From positions 62,001 to 126,000 of the forward strand of contig JABVXV010000129.1 in the NCBI GenBank assembly GCA_013365325.1: a stretch of 64,000 bases of DNA, read 5' to 3'. The stretch comes from Dipetalonema caudispina. Lineage: Eukaryota; Nematoda; Chromadorea; Rhabditida; Onchocercidae. Positions 53,701-64,000 of this stretch are shown one piece after another. The notes beneath the pieces are model-generated. The model worked only from the letters and a program-made list of their open reading frames with translations. It did no database searches and was not told the DNA's origin. The translations under genes were made by a program, and so were the position numbers. Position 1 is the first letter of the stretch. Each line of letters begins with the position of its first letter.

Positions 53701-56700
53701 TTTCAAAATCTTTCCCATGAAGTGATGAAATTGGAGTGTTCAAATTATGCAAATAAGGCAAGTAACGAACTGAAATTTAAAAAAAAAACACCTTAGATGA
53801 AAGAAGTTAGAAGCGGTATGGATATGCATTTTCTAATATTTTAGCTTATGAAGCTAAAAACTATAATGTCCATTGCTCATAGCAGCAATAGATAATGCTG
53901 ACGAATCTAATTAAATTCAACAATATCGCATGAAATCGAATGACCACAACTGTTTACTGAGATGGTAAAATTGAGTGCAGTTTTTTATAATCTCCATGAA
54001 ATAATCAAACCTCTCAAGCGACAACTGGATAAAGTTGCGCGATAAAACTGCTCCTCAATGGGTGTAAATCGTAAAACGGTTAAATTACTACTTTTTGATG
54101 GTGAAAGCATCTAAAAATATTAAAATTGTTATTTGCAAGTGAATCTGACAGTTTTTCAATTTAAATTATAAACATAATCCCAACTTCTAGAATATTAACT
54201 GAGCAATAAAACAAAAAGTTTTCATTCCAATACCTGATCACCAACAGATTTTTTCGTATTCCTCCACATTATTTTAGAAAATAAATCGAAAATTGGTTTT
54301 CCATCACCATTTTGATACGGTTTCATCAATGCATTACGCCACCAACATTCATCCCAAAACGGTTGTATCCCCAAAAATCGTACAAGACCATATAAATCTG
54401 CACATATCCTTTTAATTATCGTTCAATACCAATTTCAGGAAAAAACCAGAATTTTCAATCAGAAATAAGAAGTCAGTTATAATGAGGTATACCTTGCAAC
54501 GAATTGGTGATCGGTGTACCCGTAATACACCAACGATTTACTGCTTTAAGACCATCACACATTAATGCTACTGAACTTGATGTACTTTCCACCATTTGAG
54601 CCTCATCAATACAAATCTGAATAATAACGCAATAAATAGTTCAGCCACTAGAATTGATCAAATTATTGGCCGATACACACTTAAAAGATAAAAAGAAAGA
54701 GAAAGGAAAGCTTCAAAAAAAAAATTGAAGCCAATATTTCCTATAATTATCACATAAATCACATAAAATACAGGTTGTAACTTACACGCCACCACTCCAT
54801 AGCCAAAAGCGGAGTAGGAGCAATGCGATGCCTTTTGCCATGCCGTAAAGAATCTGAAAATGAATGATGCTTGAAAATATTCATATCGAAGGGTAATTAT
54901 GAACGGTCTGCAACCTGCAGAACTATGCTATTTGGACTAGTAAGATAAATAAATATGTTAAGTATGTAATGTATAAAGTTATCTAACTACAAAATATTAA
55001 AATTCTTACAGCATAATTTATAATGATAACAAAATCAAGGACAGTTAATAAGCTTAACTCTATTTTTTTATGTATAAGCATTCTTTTCATGTTACATAAG
55101 ATCGATAAAGAGACGCTACAGTTGCTAACGCATTTGTAAACCTTTCATTTTCTCTTCGCAAAACTTATTCCTATATTATCCACAAAAACTAAGTAAATAT
55201 TCAGGAATATACATAGTTCGATTCACATCCAAGTACACGTACCACAAAACTCTTTAAAAGTTTTTTAGAATGTTTCCGATAAGCCCTTTTCGTAAACGAA
55301 AATTGGGTAGAAAAAAATTAACGATATCCATCCTATAACTTTCATTTCTTTTAATTTCCACAAGTGCTGCACCGAAGTTCAGAAAATCTGCGACAGAATC
55401 AAAATGTGATCCAAAATTGCTAGTTAATTTTAATATTCTGGCTATCTTGCCTACTAACCCAGCCTTGGCCGAGCTTCTACAAAATACACTTCCTGTCGCA
55501 GTGTTTCAAAAGAACAGATAACAACATCCTGAGTTGCTAGATATTCTGGATGTTTGTAACCGTCGTTAACCAATCCTCTGTACATCTGAAACACTAACTT
55601 CTGAAGCAAAACATAAGTTTGTGTAGTGATATATAAAATTAACAATAAGCACAAAATTCCAATAAAAGTAAGTGAGAAATTAAAACCATCCTTTCCTCCA
55701 ACTGCGAAAGACGATGTGAAAGATAGTAATTTCGATTGAATTTCTCTACTTCTTGATCATTCTTCTCCCCTTTGACGCTTTCATAATTATTTAATCATAT
55801 AATTATTTTTAGCAAAAAGACGGATAAGAAAGAAGAAACAAGGCCGTTGAAAAAAACAAACATCAATTTTAATATCGTCGCGGATATGTCGCTTCAACTC
55901 TTCATACCACTGATGACAAATTGTCGATGGTGCAATAATGAGCGTACCTTTCACTGGATACACTCTTTCCTATAACTATCACATTCGACGAGAGTGATTC
56001 CCAGATTAGAACTGAATTGTGATTTCTTCTTATACATTCAATTTTCCGCTAATAAAAAAATTATGAAGCTATTCCTAATGCAAACCATACTTCATATTTT
56101 TTTTTTAGAATACTTAAAACGGTATCAAATACCTTATCGTGAATACATTCCGGACATAAGAAAGGGATGTCCTGTGAACGAAATCGATCCCAGTAAACTC
56201 TTTCCTGAGAACATATCGTGGAACATGCTGTACAAGTTATGGTTAGCGGTTTCAGCACGCTATTTTTGCCTTTACACCTCTTTGGATTCATAGATTCCAA
56301 ATTGTCATAGCAAAACATTCGACGATATCTCGAATTCATCTGTCAAGTAATGACTATGCAAGTTATTCAGTTTTATTTTTATAATTGGTATTCCTAGTGG
56401 AACCAATTCCATTTCAGATATTTAAATCACTGTCAAAGAAAAAAAAATTCTGTTGCGCTCTGCATAACAAGGAAATGGATTTATGAAATAAGAAAACTAT
56501 ACCCTCATTGAACATCATTTACAGTTATACTTCTCTCTACAGAAATTAAAACAAAAAATTCATCAAACATAGAAATATGGGTATAAAATGTATATTAGGT
56601 AATATCCAGTATTATTGGTCTGTTGAAAATAACCTTACTTTATCCTGCAATGCCAAATATCCATCGGTTGCAGCCACAACTGTAGAGATTAATTCACCGA

Positions 56701-59079
56701 CAATTATTTTCACTGTATCAACTTCTCTTGCCGTATCTTCAACAATCGGTGGAAGTCCTTTACCTCGTTGATGGCTTAATATCAGGCCAATAACTTCCAC
56801 CGTCTTCCCAAGTCCCATTTCGTCAGCCAATATACCACATGAAACAGTGCCAACATGACCATATTAGAAATAAAATTTAGAAAACAACGCAACCCATACA
56901 ATCACTTTATGCATCGCGTGTAATGCTAAGCTACCATGAAATAATTTGGTCATATTACTGAAATGCATGAAATATCTTAATAAATAAATAAACGAATTAC
57001 AGTTTAATTACTTTTTGTGATATATCAATTTTACACATGATTTCTCCCAAGCATTACAATTTTGAAATAGGAATTCTTTCATATAGACATTATTTAGAAT
57101 AAATTTCATGTATTTGATATTTGCAGCAGTTGAAATTTGAGAAACATTAATAGTTAATTCAAATATAAATGCTATAAGAGTTAGATCTGAGGACAGTGGA
57201 AATTCAAACAAGCATTACACTAGGACGAAACAATTTTTATAGAAGTTCAGCTATAATCAAAAAAAATAAAGCATGTTTATTTTACTAGCATAGCTTCAAT
57301 CTGTTTTATCAAGTAAATATCTAAGAATACCTTGAGGACATTTACCGAATGATGGTCTACGGAGCTGTCGTGATATAGATCCAGTGACTGGTGAATACAG
57401 AATTCGTGGTGTAGTTGGCAGCTCGATAAAATCATCTTTTACCATAAATATGGTTTGCTGACCAGGATCTTCACGTGAGATCATAAAGCGTATTGCATCT
57501 TCCTAGATGTGACTGGACAATTTTAATGGATCATTAAAACGTCCAACACGCAAAACGAATATAAGCTAGAATTTGACTGTTTAAATCATGCCATAAAAAA
57601 GCACTATTTCATACTTTAATTTATAGATTTTTGCTAAACTGCATGCCAGAAGAATATGACTTATTTCTATCTACTTCTAGTAAATAGCAAACAGCTATAA
57701 AATCTTTAACCAATCCAAAAAGAAAAAAAAAACACCATATGAAATGAAAAAATCCGCCTCAACTCAAAACTAACTCAGCAAATACACGTCAGTCGAATAA
57801 AAGATGTTGTAAAAAAGCAAAACAAACTTGGTAAGGTCGTAATACTGCAACAATATTTTCAGTGGAAATACCCCAATTTTTTACGGGTTCACGTTTCACA
57901 CTTTCAAAGAATCCATCAATATTCTCTTTTTCTTTTATTGTGGATCCTGCTGAAGAAATGGGAGCTGGTACCTGAAGGTTCCCTCAATGAAACTTCTCTC
58001 ACGTTTTTAAATCCAGAACTACTGCATGTACAGCCAGAATTTTTGCAACTTGATCCCCTTTCACTATTCTTATCCTCTAGAGTGGTGACACCAAGAACAA
58101 ACTCGAGCTTTAGTCTTCTGATGAAAATCGACAAAGTCAACTTTATGTCTACCACTTATTCATTCCAACCTATCTGCTTGTGAAGCCTGCCAACAGAAAA
58201 CTTATCTTGAGGAAGCTCTGGAATTCTTAATGAACTTTTTAATGAATTTACAAAAAAATGAAGAAATCGAAAGCAAGCTTACCAAATCAGGGAAGAACAT
58301 CGCAATAATGGTCTTGACATCAACTGAATCATTCACACTATAAATATTATTTTCGTGAATAACCGCATTATCTTTTAAAAAAAGGCTGAATTTTAAAGCA
58401 CCTTCACTGCTAATTGTTGCGACCATCTCAAATGCTCGTGTCCATCTGCAACATAACCAACTCCTTAGCCAAAAAATTGTGACTATACAAGAAATGCTGT
58501 AGTTCACTAGTGTAATAAGCATGGCTGTCTTAATATGATTCATCTGCACATCAATCATCGGGATTATCTTAAAGAAGAAACCTATCATTTCATAAAACAT
58601 GCTTAATGGATAAAGAAACATTACACAATCATAAAAAATATCTGAATCGGTATTAAGTTTCACTTCAACTTGCAATTATTTCTTTTATTAACCAAACGAA
58701 AAAATGACAGAGTTCTTTGTGTGATTGTATAATGCTAGTAGGAAGTTTAATTTTAAATAAAAAATATGACAAGCTTGCTATATACGCAGATCGCCAACCA
58801 CACGAAAAACTGACTGGACATTGGTCTTATTATTTCAATACAAAAAAGTGAACAGCTTTTTAATAAAGCTATGCTTATTACCATCATTTAACTACAGCTT
58901 ATTAAAATTAAAAAAGTTATCCCATTGCTTCTCACTTTCCTCACTATCTTTTTGATCAACAGTATCATCTGTGCTTTCATATACCCGAAACCATTCACTT
59001 TAGAAAGGAATCAGTTTTCTTTATTGAAAATGATATTATTACACAATTTTAGATCTTCATAATTTATGCCCCACTTCAT
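47727..59079 (-). CDS. SHPRH: SHPRH-type SNF2 helicase / RING E3 ligase
   Basis: Minus-strand exons: 59079-59045, 58997-58896, 58445-58283, 58186-58170, 58117-57972, 57949-57828, 57502-57331, 56835-56639, 56339-56133, 55969-55862, 55600-55459, 54853-54786, 54616-54493, 54397-54234, 54110-54011, 53769-53636, 53532-53427, 53281-53146, 53070-52959, 52834-52727, 52372-52251, 52109-51918, 51511-51437, 51171-50944, 50236-50122, 49952-49753, 49315-49153, 48785-48588, 48318-48214, 48035-47885, 47749-47727. They close in frame to 1344 aa (human SHPRH 1683). Seen: LRPYQ, motif I DEMGLGKT, a PHD-like stretch, Ia TLIIAPSTICHQW, QDVVICSFETLR, II DEAQMVE, III TGTPI, a TPR-like middle, RING CPIC/CAHC/CVVC, V SSGARGLNL and VI GRIDRIGQ. 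SHPRH is a nuclear DNA-damage tolerance ligase that polyubiquitinates PCNA. The acceptor of exon 8 is not AG and the first two exons are the least certain. Confidence 0.9.
49362..49497. repeat. Direct repeat plus long imperfect hairpin in an SHPRH intron
   Basis: Unit 1 (49362-49410) and unit 2 (49411-49454) are direct copies starting TTAATGA. Unit 3 (about 49457-49497) is the reverse complement of unit 2, so 49411-49497 folds into a stem of about 40 bp with a loop of only a few bases. All lie in the intron between 49316 and 49752. Confidence 0.88.
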
Positions 59080-59085
59080 TATTTT

Positions 59086-60408
59086 TCATCTACGATCATC
59101 GATCCGGTCTTTAGCTTTCTCGTCATAAACTTTACATAACTTTTCAGTAATCCCAACCGTGGTTTGCCTTAACTGTGACTAAAAATTTGAAACTGCATGA
59201 ACACAATCGCGTAAGTCGCATAAAACTTCTGCGTATTAATGTAAAGTGAGTTCCAAATCTCACAGCCGAGATCATCACTTTCTTGAAAACTGAAATTTCG
59301 AATCCAATGGTAACTCACTTTAAATTTGACAACTTGTAGAAAAGCCAATTTTTCTTTTCATTTAATCTGCCAGTGGTGTGCTGCCAGGAGAACAAATTAG
59401 CAACCCAGAGCTTCATTCGCTTTTCCTTGGGAGTAAGCCATCTACCAAACTATAATGAATAATTTCAAACAAAACAGACGAAAAAAACATCCAAAATAAA
59501 ATAATTATTTGAAGATAATCGAAGCCGAATATGCAACACATCTGTTCCATCCTAATTAAATTCTCCTACTCCATTTTAATTTTTCTGCTTTTATAACAAG
59601 CTTACTTTAATTTCCAAACCTTTAACTTTTTAAACTTCATGAAAATTTTTTATTAAATTTCAAAATAAGAACGAATATGAGACCGTTTAATTAAAATCAA
59701 ATCATATTTTGAAAAGAATACTCTGAAAAGGCCACATGCTCGACAAAACACTATGCTTCGACGTCGACTGCCACATAACCGGCGAACAGCTCCAATATTA
59801 TCAACATCCTTGCGATCAACTTCCGTGGAACCCAGAAAGCAATAAACGGCATTTTGGGCATCCGGACTTGAGCAATCGAATGCTGTCTATACTCAACATT
59901 TTAAAATCATGAATTGAAGACTAATAAGAAGACATTAAATTTTGAAGATCTTCTAAAAAACAATCCCAGAAAATTTACGAAGAAGTAGCACAAAAGCACT
60001 GCTAGGAAATTTATTTAAACTCCTTTTTCTATTAAAACTTACGCTTTCATCATGTGAATTGCATTGAATATCGTTGTGCGTTTTCCTGGCACGGTAACTC
60101 ATATGATAAAAACAACAATATCTGAAATACCTGTAACAAATATTTGCTTATTATTTCCAGCTTACTCTACTGACTAATTCAGCTGCCAAAGACGATCTTC
60201 GAGTCGAAGAATCACGTTGAACTGCTAGAATTATTTCCGCCTATTAGATAATAAATAACATTGCATGTCTTGAACAGAGTGTTGTAAACCATAAATTTGG
60301 TCAAGCTCCAAATTCAAAATTATGCAATAGCCATATTGGATTACATAATTAAATACAATGGATAATGATACATACTAAAGGCATCTTTGCAACCCTTGTA
60401 AAAACCAT
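59086..60408 (-). CDS. Unknown Cys-containing protein just upstream of SHPRH
   Basis: Minus-strand exons 60408-60376, 60240-60166, 59886-59722, 59449-59319 and 59167-59086 close in frame to 161 aa, ending at a TGA (59088-59086). Visible features are a CxxC pair (VFCRACG) followed by RFGRWLTPKEKRMKLWVANL, several other Cys (FDCSS, VYCFL, RRLCGS) and a basic, charged C-terminus. The CxxC followed by a conserved Trp loosely recalls a THAP-type finger, but the expected CxxH is not seen, so I do not assign a family. An alternative first exon at 60102-60043 (MSYRARKTHNDIQ) also joins 59886 in phase. The TGA is in frame with the SHPRH start codon seven bases further on, so this could be an N-terminal part of the SHPRH protein. 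Confidence 0.55.
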
Positions 60409-61026
60409 GTAAAAATTCAGATAAAATGAAACGTTTTAAATCGCATTCGAAGTTTAACAATCCGTCAACACATTTCGGGTCAGACTTTGCTGACCCTTAC
60501 AATATTTTCAAAAATATATAACAGAATTCAGATTCTAATCTCTAACATATGATATTTCACTTAATCTCTTATTCAATAATCATCTCTTTCGTCAAATAAA
60601 TAACATTTGTTCACGGATATTTTATCTAAATATATTGATCCACGTAACAATCTTCACTCCGTAACCCTTTCGCACGAAAATTTATATAGCTTAAAATTCC
60701 TGTAAATCAAAATCTACTCGGAAAAGCCAGAAGAGCATTTGAAAATAATTGGTAATTCGAAAAAAAATCAGAACTATTCGCAAGAAAATGAGAACTTAGT
60801 ATAACGAAAACAATCGAGTCAAAACTGTAAAGTCAACTATGAGTATCGCATTATCGCTCCACCATAACAAAGCATCGCTACACGCTATGGTCATTTAACA
60901 TGAAAAGTTTGCTGCAATTCAATTTCTGAAGAAAAAAAGCCAGGAGATCTACAAATTTAAATACAAATCCAGGATTACTGTTGAAAATTCAAACAGAAAT
61001 TATCCAGAAGGAAATCTGTGAAAAAT
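60409..61026. other. Spacer between two minus-strand genes
   Basis: About 620 bp between the RCCD1-like stop and the next minus-strand start. No open frame with splice support was seen. A polycistronic arrangement with the downstream genes is possible at this spacing in filarial nematodes but not shown. Confidence 0.45.
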
Positions 61027-61974
61027 TCAAATCATAGTAGTACTGCCAAGAGTGAGCACCGATTGATCAGCTAGCCTTAACCAGGTGCCATTCCCACGGG
61101 CGGTAATACCAATTACACTTTCAATAATGTCCAACGGTGCAGGTATATCCAGAATTTCCCCAACTTCACAGCAATCACCCAGCTGTCCACAATTATTCCA
61201 TCCCCATAGATATACATCACCATCATCAGTTAACGCGGCACTATGCCATCCACCGCATGCCACCTGTAGCACCGGCAAAGGCGTCAAATATTCCACTATC
61301 TTTGGCTGTTGCTCACATTCCACTGTACCATGGCCAAGCTCACCTCGACTTCCTGTACCCATACTATAAATCGTACCGCCTACAGTTAAAATCAATATGT
61401 GATCGTTACCAGCAGAAAGCTGTCGGATGGACTCAGCAGATCCAAATTGCAATAATTGAAAATCATTAGTCTTATTTTCGGTGAAAATTCGATACAGCGA
61501 TGCCTCACCATTACTATTATTTTTCGCCAAGAAACATGATCGACTTGTGGCACAAATGAGGAAATCTTCAACTTCGCTCAAATTTGACTTTATCCCCGCT
61601 TCAGGTTGCTGCATTTCGCAATGGGCCAGTTCTGCTATTTGGCTAGCATTACAATCCACTCTTCCATGCATTGGTTCCGTTTCCACAGTGATATTTGCGA
61701 GAGGCTCGAATTTGAGATTTTCCGAAATGGTATCCAAATTGAGGAAATAAACGAAAAATGAATCTATCCGAAGGATGTAAATTCGGTGATTGTATGATGC
61801 CAACGCAAAAATGTAATTATGAGTGTGAGATATGTCCTTGATTGCACTATCTACCTGGAATCGAGATATTCTTTGAAGAAGGTAATTCCGCAGGATAATT
61901 TGTGATTGCGTTGAATTCCGTCGAATTTCGATGGTACCAAAATATGCAACAAATATTCCACATTCTTCATCCAT
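61027..61974 (-). CDS. RCCD1: RCC1-repeat protein, RCCD1-like
   Basis: A single uninterrupted frame of 315 aa. The C-terminal 120 residues carry RCC1-type blades: SAGNDHILILTVGGTIYSMG, then RGELGHGTVE, VACGGWHSAALTDDGDVYLW and WNNCGQLGD. The order GELGHGT, then CGGWHS, then YLWGWN..GQL closely follows human RCCD1, a small RCC1-fold protein that partners the JmjC enzyme KDM8 on chromatin. Human RCCD1 is 376 aa, so one or more blades are shortened or too diverged to see. Lack of introns is notable among the many-exon neighbours. On the minus strand an acceptor (ATATTTCAG) ends 16 bases before the ATG, with a three-codon upstream frame (ATGAATGGATGA) overlapping the start. Confidence 0.82.
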   Translation of the reverse strand: MDEECGIFVAYFGTIEIRRNSTQSQIILRNYLLQRISRFQVDSAIKDISHTHNYIFALASYNHRIYILRIDSFFVYFLNLDTISENLKFEPLANITVETEPMHGRVDCNASQIAELAHCEMQQPEAGIKSNLSEVEDFLICATSRSCFLAKNNSNGEASLYRIFTENKTNDFQLLQFGSAESIRQLSAGNDHILILTVGGTIYSMGTGSRGELGHGTVECEQQPKIVEYLTPLPVLQVACGGWHSAALTDDGDVYLWGWNNCGQLGDCCEVGEILDIPAPLDIIESVIGITARGNGTWLRLADQSVLTLGSTTMI

Positions 61975-61990
61975 TCATACCGTTTTTATT

Positions 61991-61993
61991 CTG
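61991..61993 (-). promoter_or_regulatory. Likely trans-splice acceptor of the RCCD1-like gene
   Basis: Minus-strand ATATTTCAG, 16 bases before the start codon of an otherwise intronless gene. Confidence 0.55.
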
Positions 61994-62362
61994 AAATATT
62001 TCAAATTTTACTACAAAGTTATTTCAATAAATATGAAAATTTCTCATTATTCTTGCACACCTATTAATCTATTGTTGTCTTTCTTTGAGAACCAAAAATA
62101 AAACCTTGAAGTATTTTTCGTTTGTTTTCATTTGGGGGGCAAGTTTCTTTATTATCTGTTTGGTATCTTATTGGTATTGATTCATTTTCATCCCATAATT
62201 TAATCAGTAATATCACTCAACAAATTTCTCACTTAAATTTATTAATTAATCTAAGATGTTCTACATTTCATGACACTAACTATTATTTACATCCTTGCAA
62301 ATTCCAACAAATCAACAATAACTTCAAAAATCTCTCCCAAATATGAAGTAACCTTTCTATAG
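61994..62362. other. Divergent intergenic region
   Basis: Shared 5' flank of the RCCD1-like gene (-) and the six-Cys gene (+). A frame at 62122-62346 lacks support. A probable trans-splice acceptor (CTTTCTATAG) ends at 62362. Confidence 0.45.
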
Positions 62363-62384
62363 TCACCACTTATCGAAATTGTTA

Positions 62385-62826
62385 ATGACAACTACTTTAA
62401 GCTTATTAGCTGTTCCGGTAAAGGGGTGTTTGAATCTAAGGAGTTAACTTTTTCATTTTACGGATAATAATGATTGGATTTTGATTTAATTATGTTAAAT
62501 TTTGCTATCATAGATTGTACCGATTAATTACGAGGAGATATGTTTCATCAATGCTCATTGCAAACATCGGAGTTATCCGGTTTGTTATGAATTCCGGTTT
62601 GATTGCAAATTCAAAAATGCATCACAAATGCCGAAATATAGGTTCTTTTTTCTTTAAAATATTGCTTTTTTAGTAATTCTCGATATCATTATGAATTTCT
62701 ACAGATTAACAGTTATTGCTGTCTTTTTATATTGTACTACTTGATATTCACAATTGTCTGCTTTTCAGTTTAGAAACAACATTTACCGACTGCTACTCTT
62801 CTTTACATTGTACAATGAATGAGTAA
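62385..62826 (+). CDS. Small six-cysteine protein
   Basis: Exons 62385-62417, 62514-62641 and 62769-62826 close in phase to 72 aa. An acceptor (CTTTCTATAG) ends 22 bases before the ATG, which supports the start. The protein begins MTTTLSLLAVPIVPINYEE, a weak signal-peptide-like stretch without a basic n-region. Six Cys follow: C-x4-C-x6/7-C-x6-C, then a gap, C-x5-C near the end. The block HCKHRSYPVC resembles the C-x-x-x-Y-x-P-V-C core of Kazal inhibitors, but the later spacing does not fit, so I do not call it one. I do not recognise a known nematode family. It could be a secreted disulphide-bonded peptide, an internal part of a longer gene, or a chance chain of exons; the phase match and the acceptor make chance less likely. 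Confidence 0.5.
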
Positions 62827-63148
62827 ATTTAAAGTGGAAAGTAAAAGTTTCCAAGAATGTCCATAGAAATGGTAGTTATGTAGAATAATACCTATATGTA
62901 CTTATATCTTAATATTTTATTTGCGTTATTTTTCAAAGAACCAAATGAATTCACGAACAAATAGTTAAATAAATACCTGTACATGTCTGGAATAAAATCC
63001 AGATAGTAAATTTATATATTTTCAATGATGTAAATATGCTTTTTCCGAAAGCTTCGAAAAAACTTTGATGGTTTCAGCGGTTACGTACATCTTAAATAAA
63101 ATTATATATAATTTCGTGACTGCTTGATAATTTTCCGTGGTGTTGCAG
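62827..63148. other. Spacer, probably holding the 5' exon of the NUDT9 gene
   Basis: The first NUDT9 exon I can support starts at 63149 in phase 1, so at least one upstream exon with a start codon must lie here or further upstream. I could not find it; an ATG near 62984 (MSGIKSR) does not match in phase. Confidence 0.4.
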
Positions 63149-64000
63149 AAAAACCGTATCCACGTAGTGAAGTCTATCGAGTAGAAGTACCAGATGATAA
63201 AGTCAAATGGGAAATCGTTTGGCCGGAATATGCTCCACAAGATTTCACTAGCTTAATAGCCACTGATAAACCCTGGGCGGATTCAAATAATTTCGAAAAT
63301 CTAAAATTCAAATGGAACAATATTGATGGATTAATCAATCGACGTTCGTTTATGGGGTTGCTGATTTATTCAATTACATTTATGGACAAGTTACCCATAT
63401 ACCCCACTTTTGCAGTTATTCTGATCATCATTTTGTATGAATGTTTGGAGTTAGGCAACATTGAAAGACAGCGAAGCTTCAAATAAAACAAAACATTGTT
63501 AAGATCGACAAATAATCCAGAGCAGAAAGGAATATCTATGATATTTAAGTATGAATATACAAGGGAAAAGAGCAACTGAGCCAAATATCCACAAATATTT
63601 TCTTTTATCGAATTCAGGAAATACAATTTGGACAAAACTGGGAGACCACTTAATCCGGTAGGACGAACTGGATTACGAGGACGTGGAATTCTGGGCAAGT
63701 GGGGACCAAACCACGCAGCAGATCCAATCGTAAGTAGAATCCATGAAGGGCAATTACAGTTTGTTGGGATCGCCCGGCGAGATACCGGTGAATGGGCCAT
63801 TCCTGGAGGTATGGTGGATGCTGGTGAAGACGTACAGGAAACTTTGAAAAGGTAGGAAGTCTTCGTTTTTGGTGCAAACTTCCAGAATAAAAAAATCTGG
63901 GAAATTTTAGAGAGTTTACGGAAGAGGCTTTGGATGGCAAAACGTATCCAGAGTTGGATATGCTTTGGCGTAAAGGTGTAGAGCTATATCGTGGTTATGT
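63149..64000 (+). CDS. ndx-9: NUDT9-type ADP-ribose pyrophosphatase (partial)
   Basis: Exons 63149-63356, 63618-63851 and 63911 onward, cut by the window end. The sequence follows NUDT9: [20 protein letters not shown], then [38 protein letters not shown], then [14 protein letters not shown] and the rest of the Nudix box, [12 protein letters not shown]. The box keeps the catalytic pattern G-x5-E-x7-RE-x2-EE, unlike the inactive TRPM2 version, so an active enzyme that splits ADP-ribose into AMP and ribose 5-phosphate is expected. In other animals it is mitochondrial; the targeting exon is not seen here. The 63356 junction (GG/GTTGCT) is in phase with G of KYNLDKTG. Confidence 0.9.

Noticed and set aside
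57008..57211. Minus-strand frame in the intron before the SHPRH motif I exon
   Set aside because: No SHPRH sequence is expected at this point and no acceptor joins it; including it does not solve the missing AG.
59319..59886. THAP zinc finger in the unknown gene
   Set aside because: CxxC and a following Trp are present but the CxxH pair and the AVPTIF-like end are not seen.
60043..60102. Alternative first exon MSYRARKTHNDIQ for the unknown gene
   Set aside because: It joins 59886 in phase but cannot follow the exon at 60240-60166; kept only as an alternative start.
61085..61750. Plus-strand frames opposite the RCCD1-like gene
   Set aside because: Shadows of the minus-strand coding sequence; no domain content.
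62385..62826. Kazal-type protease inhibitor call for the six-Cys protein
   Set aside because: Only the first three Cys fit; the spacing after the third Cys is too short and the GxxYxNxC part is missing.

Overview
The window is nuclear DNA from a nematode, most likely a filarial (clade III) parasite. The evidence is a very AT-rich sequence by eye, long A/T homopolymers, small genes with many short introns ending in TTTCAG-type acceptors, acceptor-like sites 14-22 bases upstream of several start codons (expected for spliced-leader trans-splicing), and gene families such as vig-1 and MSP-domain proteins. The species is inferred, not shown. I saw no bacterial operon, CRISPR array, rRNA, tRNA or viral gene. 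Bases 3335-3434 are an assembly gap of 100 Ns.

Layout. 0.8-3.3 kb (+): tail-anchored MSP/VAP-like protein. 4.6-7.9 kb (+): tandem pair of RING-CH (MARCH-like) ubiquitin ligases, preceded by a 28-bp minisatellite. 9.4-9.9 kb (+): SMIM15. 10.5-13.3 kb (-): secreted GDSL/SGNH-fold protein whose catalytic blocks are all altered. 15.9-18.8 kb (+): Kruppel-like factor with three C2H2 fingers. 19.4-20.6 kb (-): SOSS complex subunit C (INIP). 21.3-21.6 kb: 39-bp minisatellite. 22.3-22.8 kb (-): possible SH2-only protein, divergent from 22.8-25.8 kb (+) vig-1/SERBP1. 27.5-41.1 kb (-): divergent AMPK gamma subunit with an intron of about 8.4 kb full of homopolymers. 41.2-47.7 kb: gene-poor, with a clean hairpin. 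47.7-59.1 kb (-): a 31-exon SHPRH-type SNF2/RING helicase. 59.1-60.4 kb (-): unknown Cys-containing protein that reads in frame into SHPRH through one TGA. 61.0-62.0 kb (-): intronless RCCD1-like RCC1-repeat protein. 62.4-62.8 kb (+): tiny six-cysteine protein. 63.1 kb to the end (+): NUDT9-type ADP-ribose pyrophosphatase, cut by the window edge.

For the multi-exon genes I chained exons by hand, requiring GT-AG borders and matching codon phase. The AMPK gamma, SHPRH, vig-1, GDSL and SOSS-C chains close completely in frame, except where noted. Several genes act in genome maintenance and ubiquitin signalling (SHPRH, SOSS-C, RCCD1, two RING-CH ligases), but nothing shows they work as one system. 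The least explained items are the catalytically altered GDSL protein, the SH2-only and six-Cys small proteins, the in-frame TGA between the unknown gene and SHPRH, an SHPRH exon with no AG acceptor, and two long hairpins.
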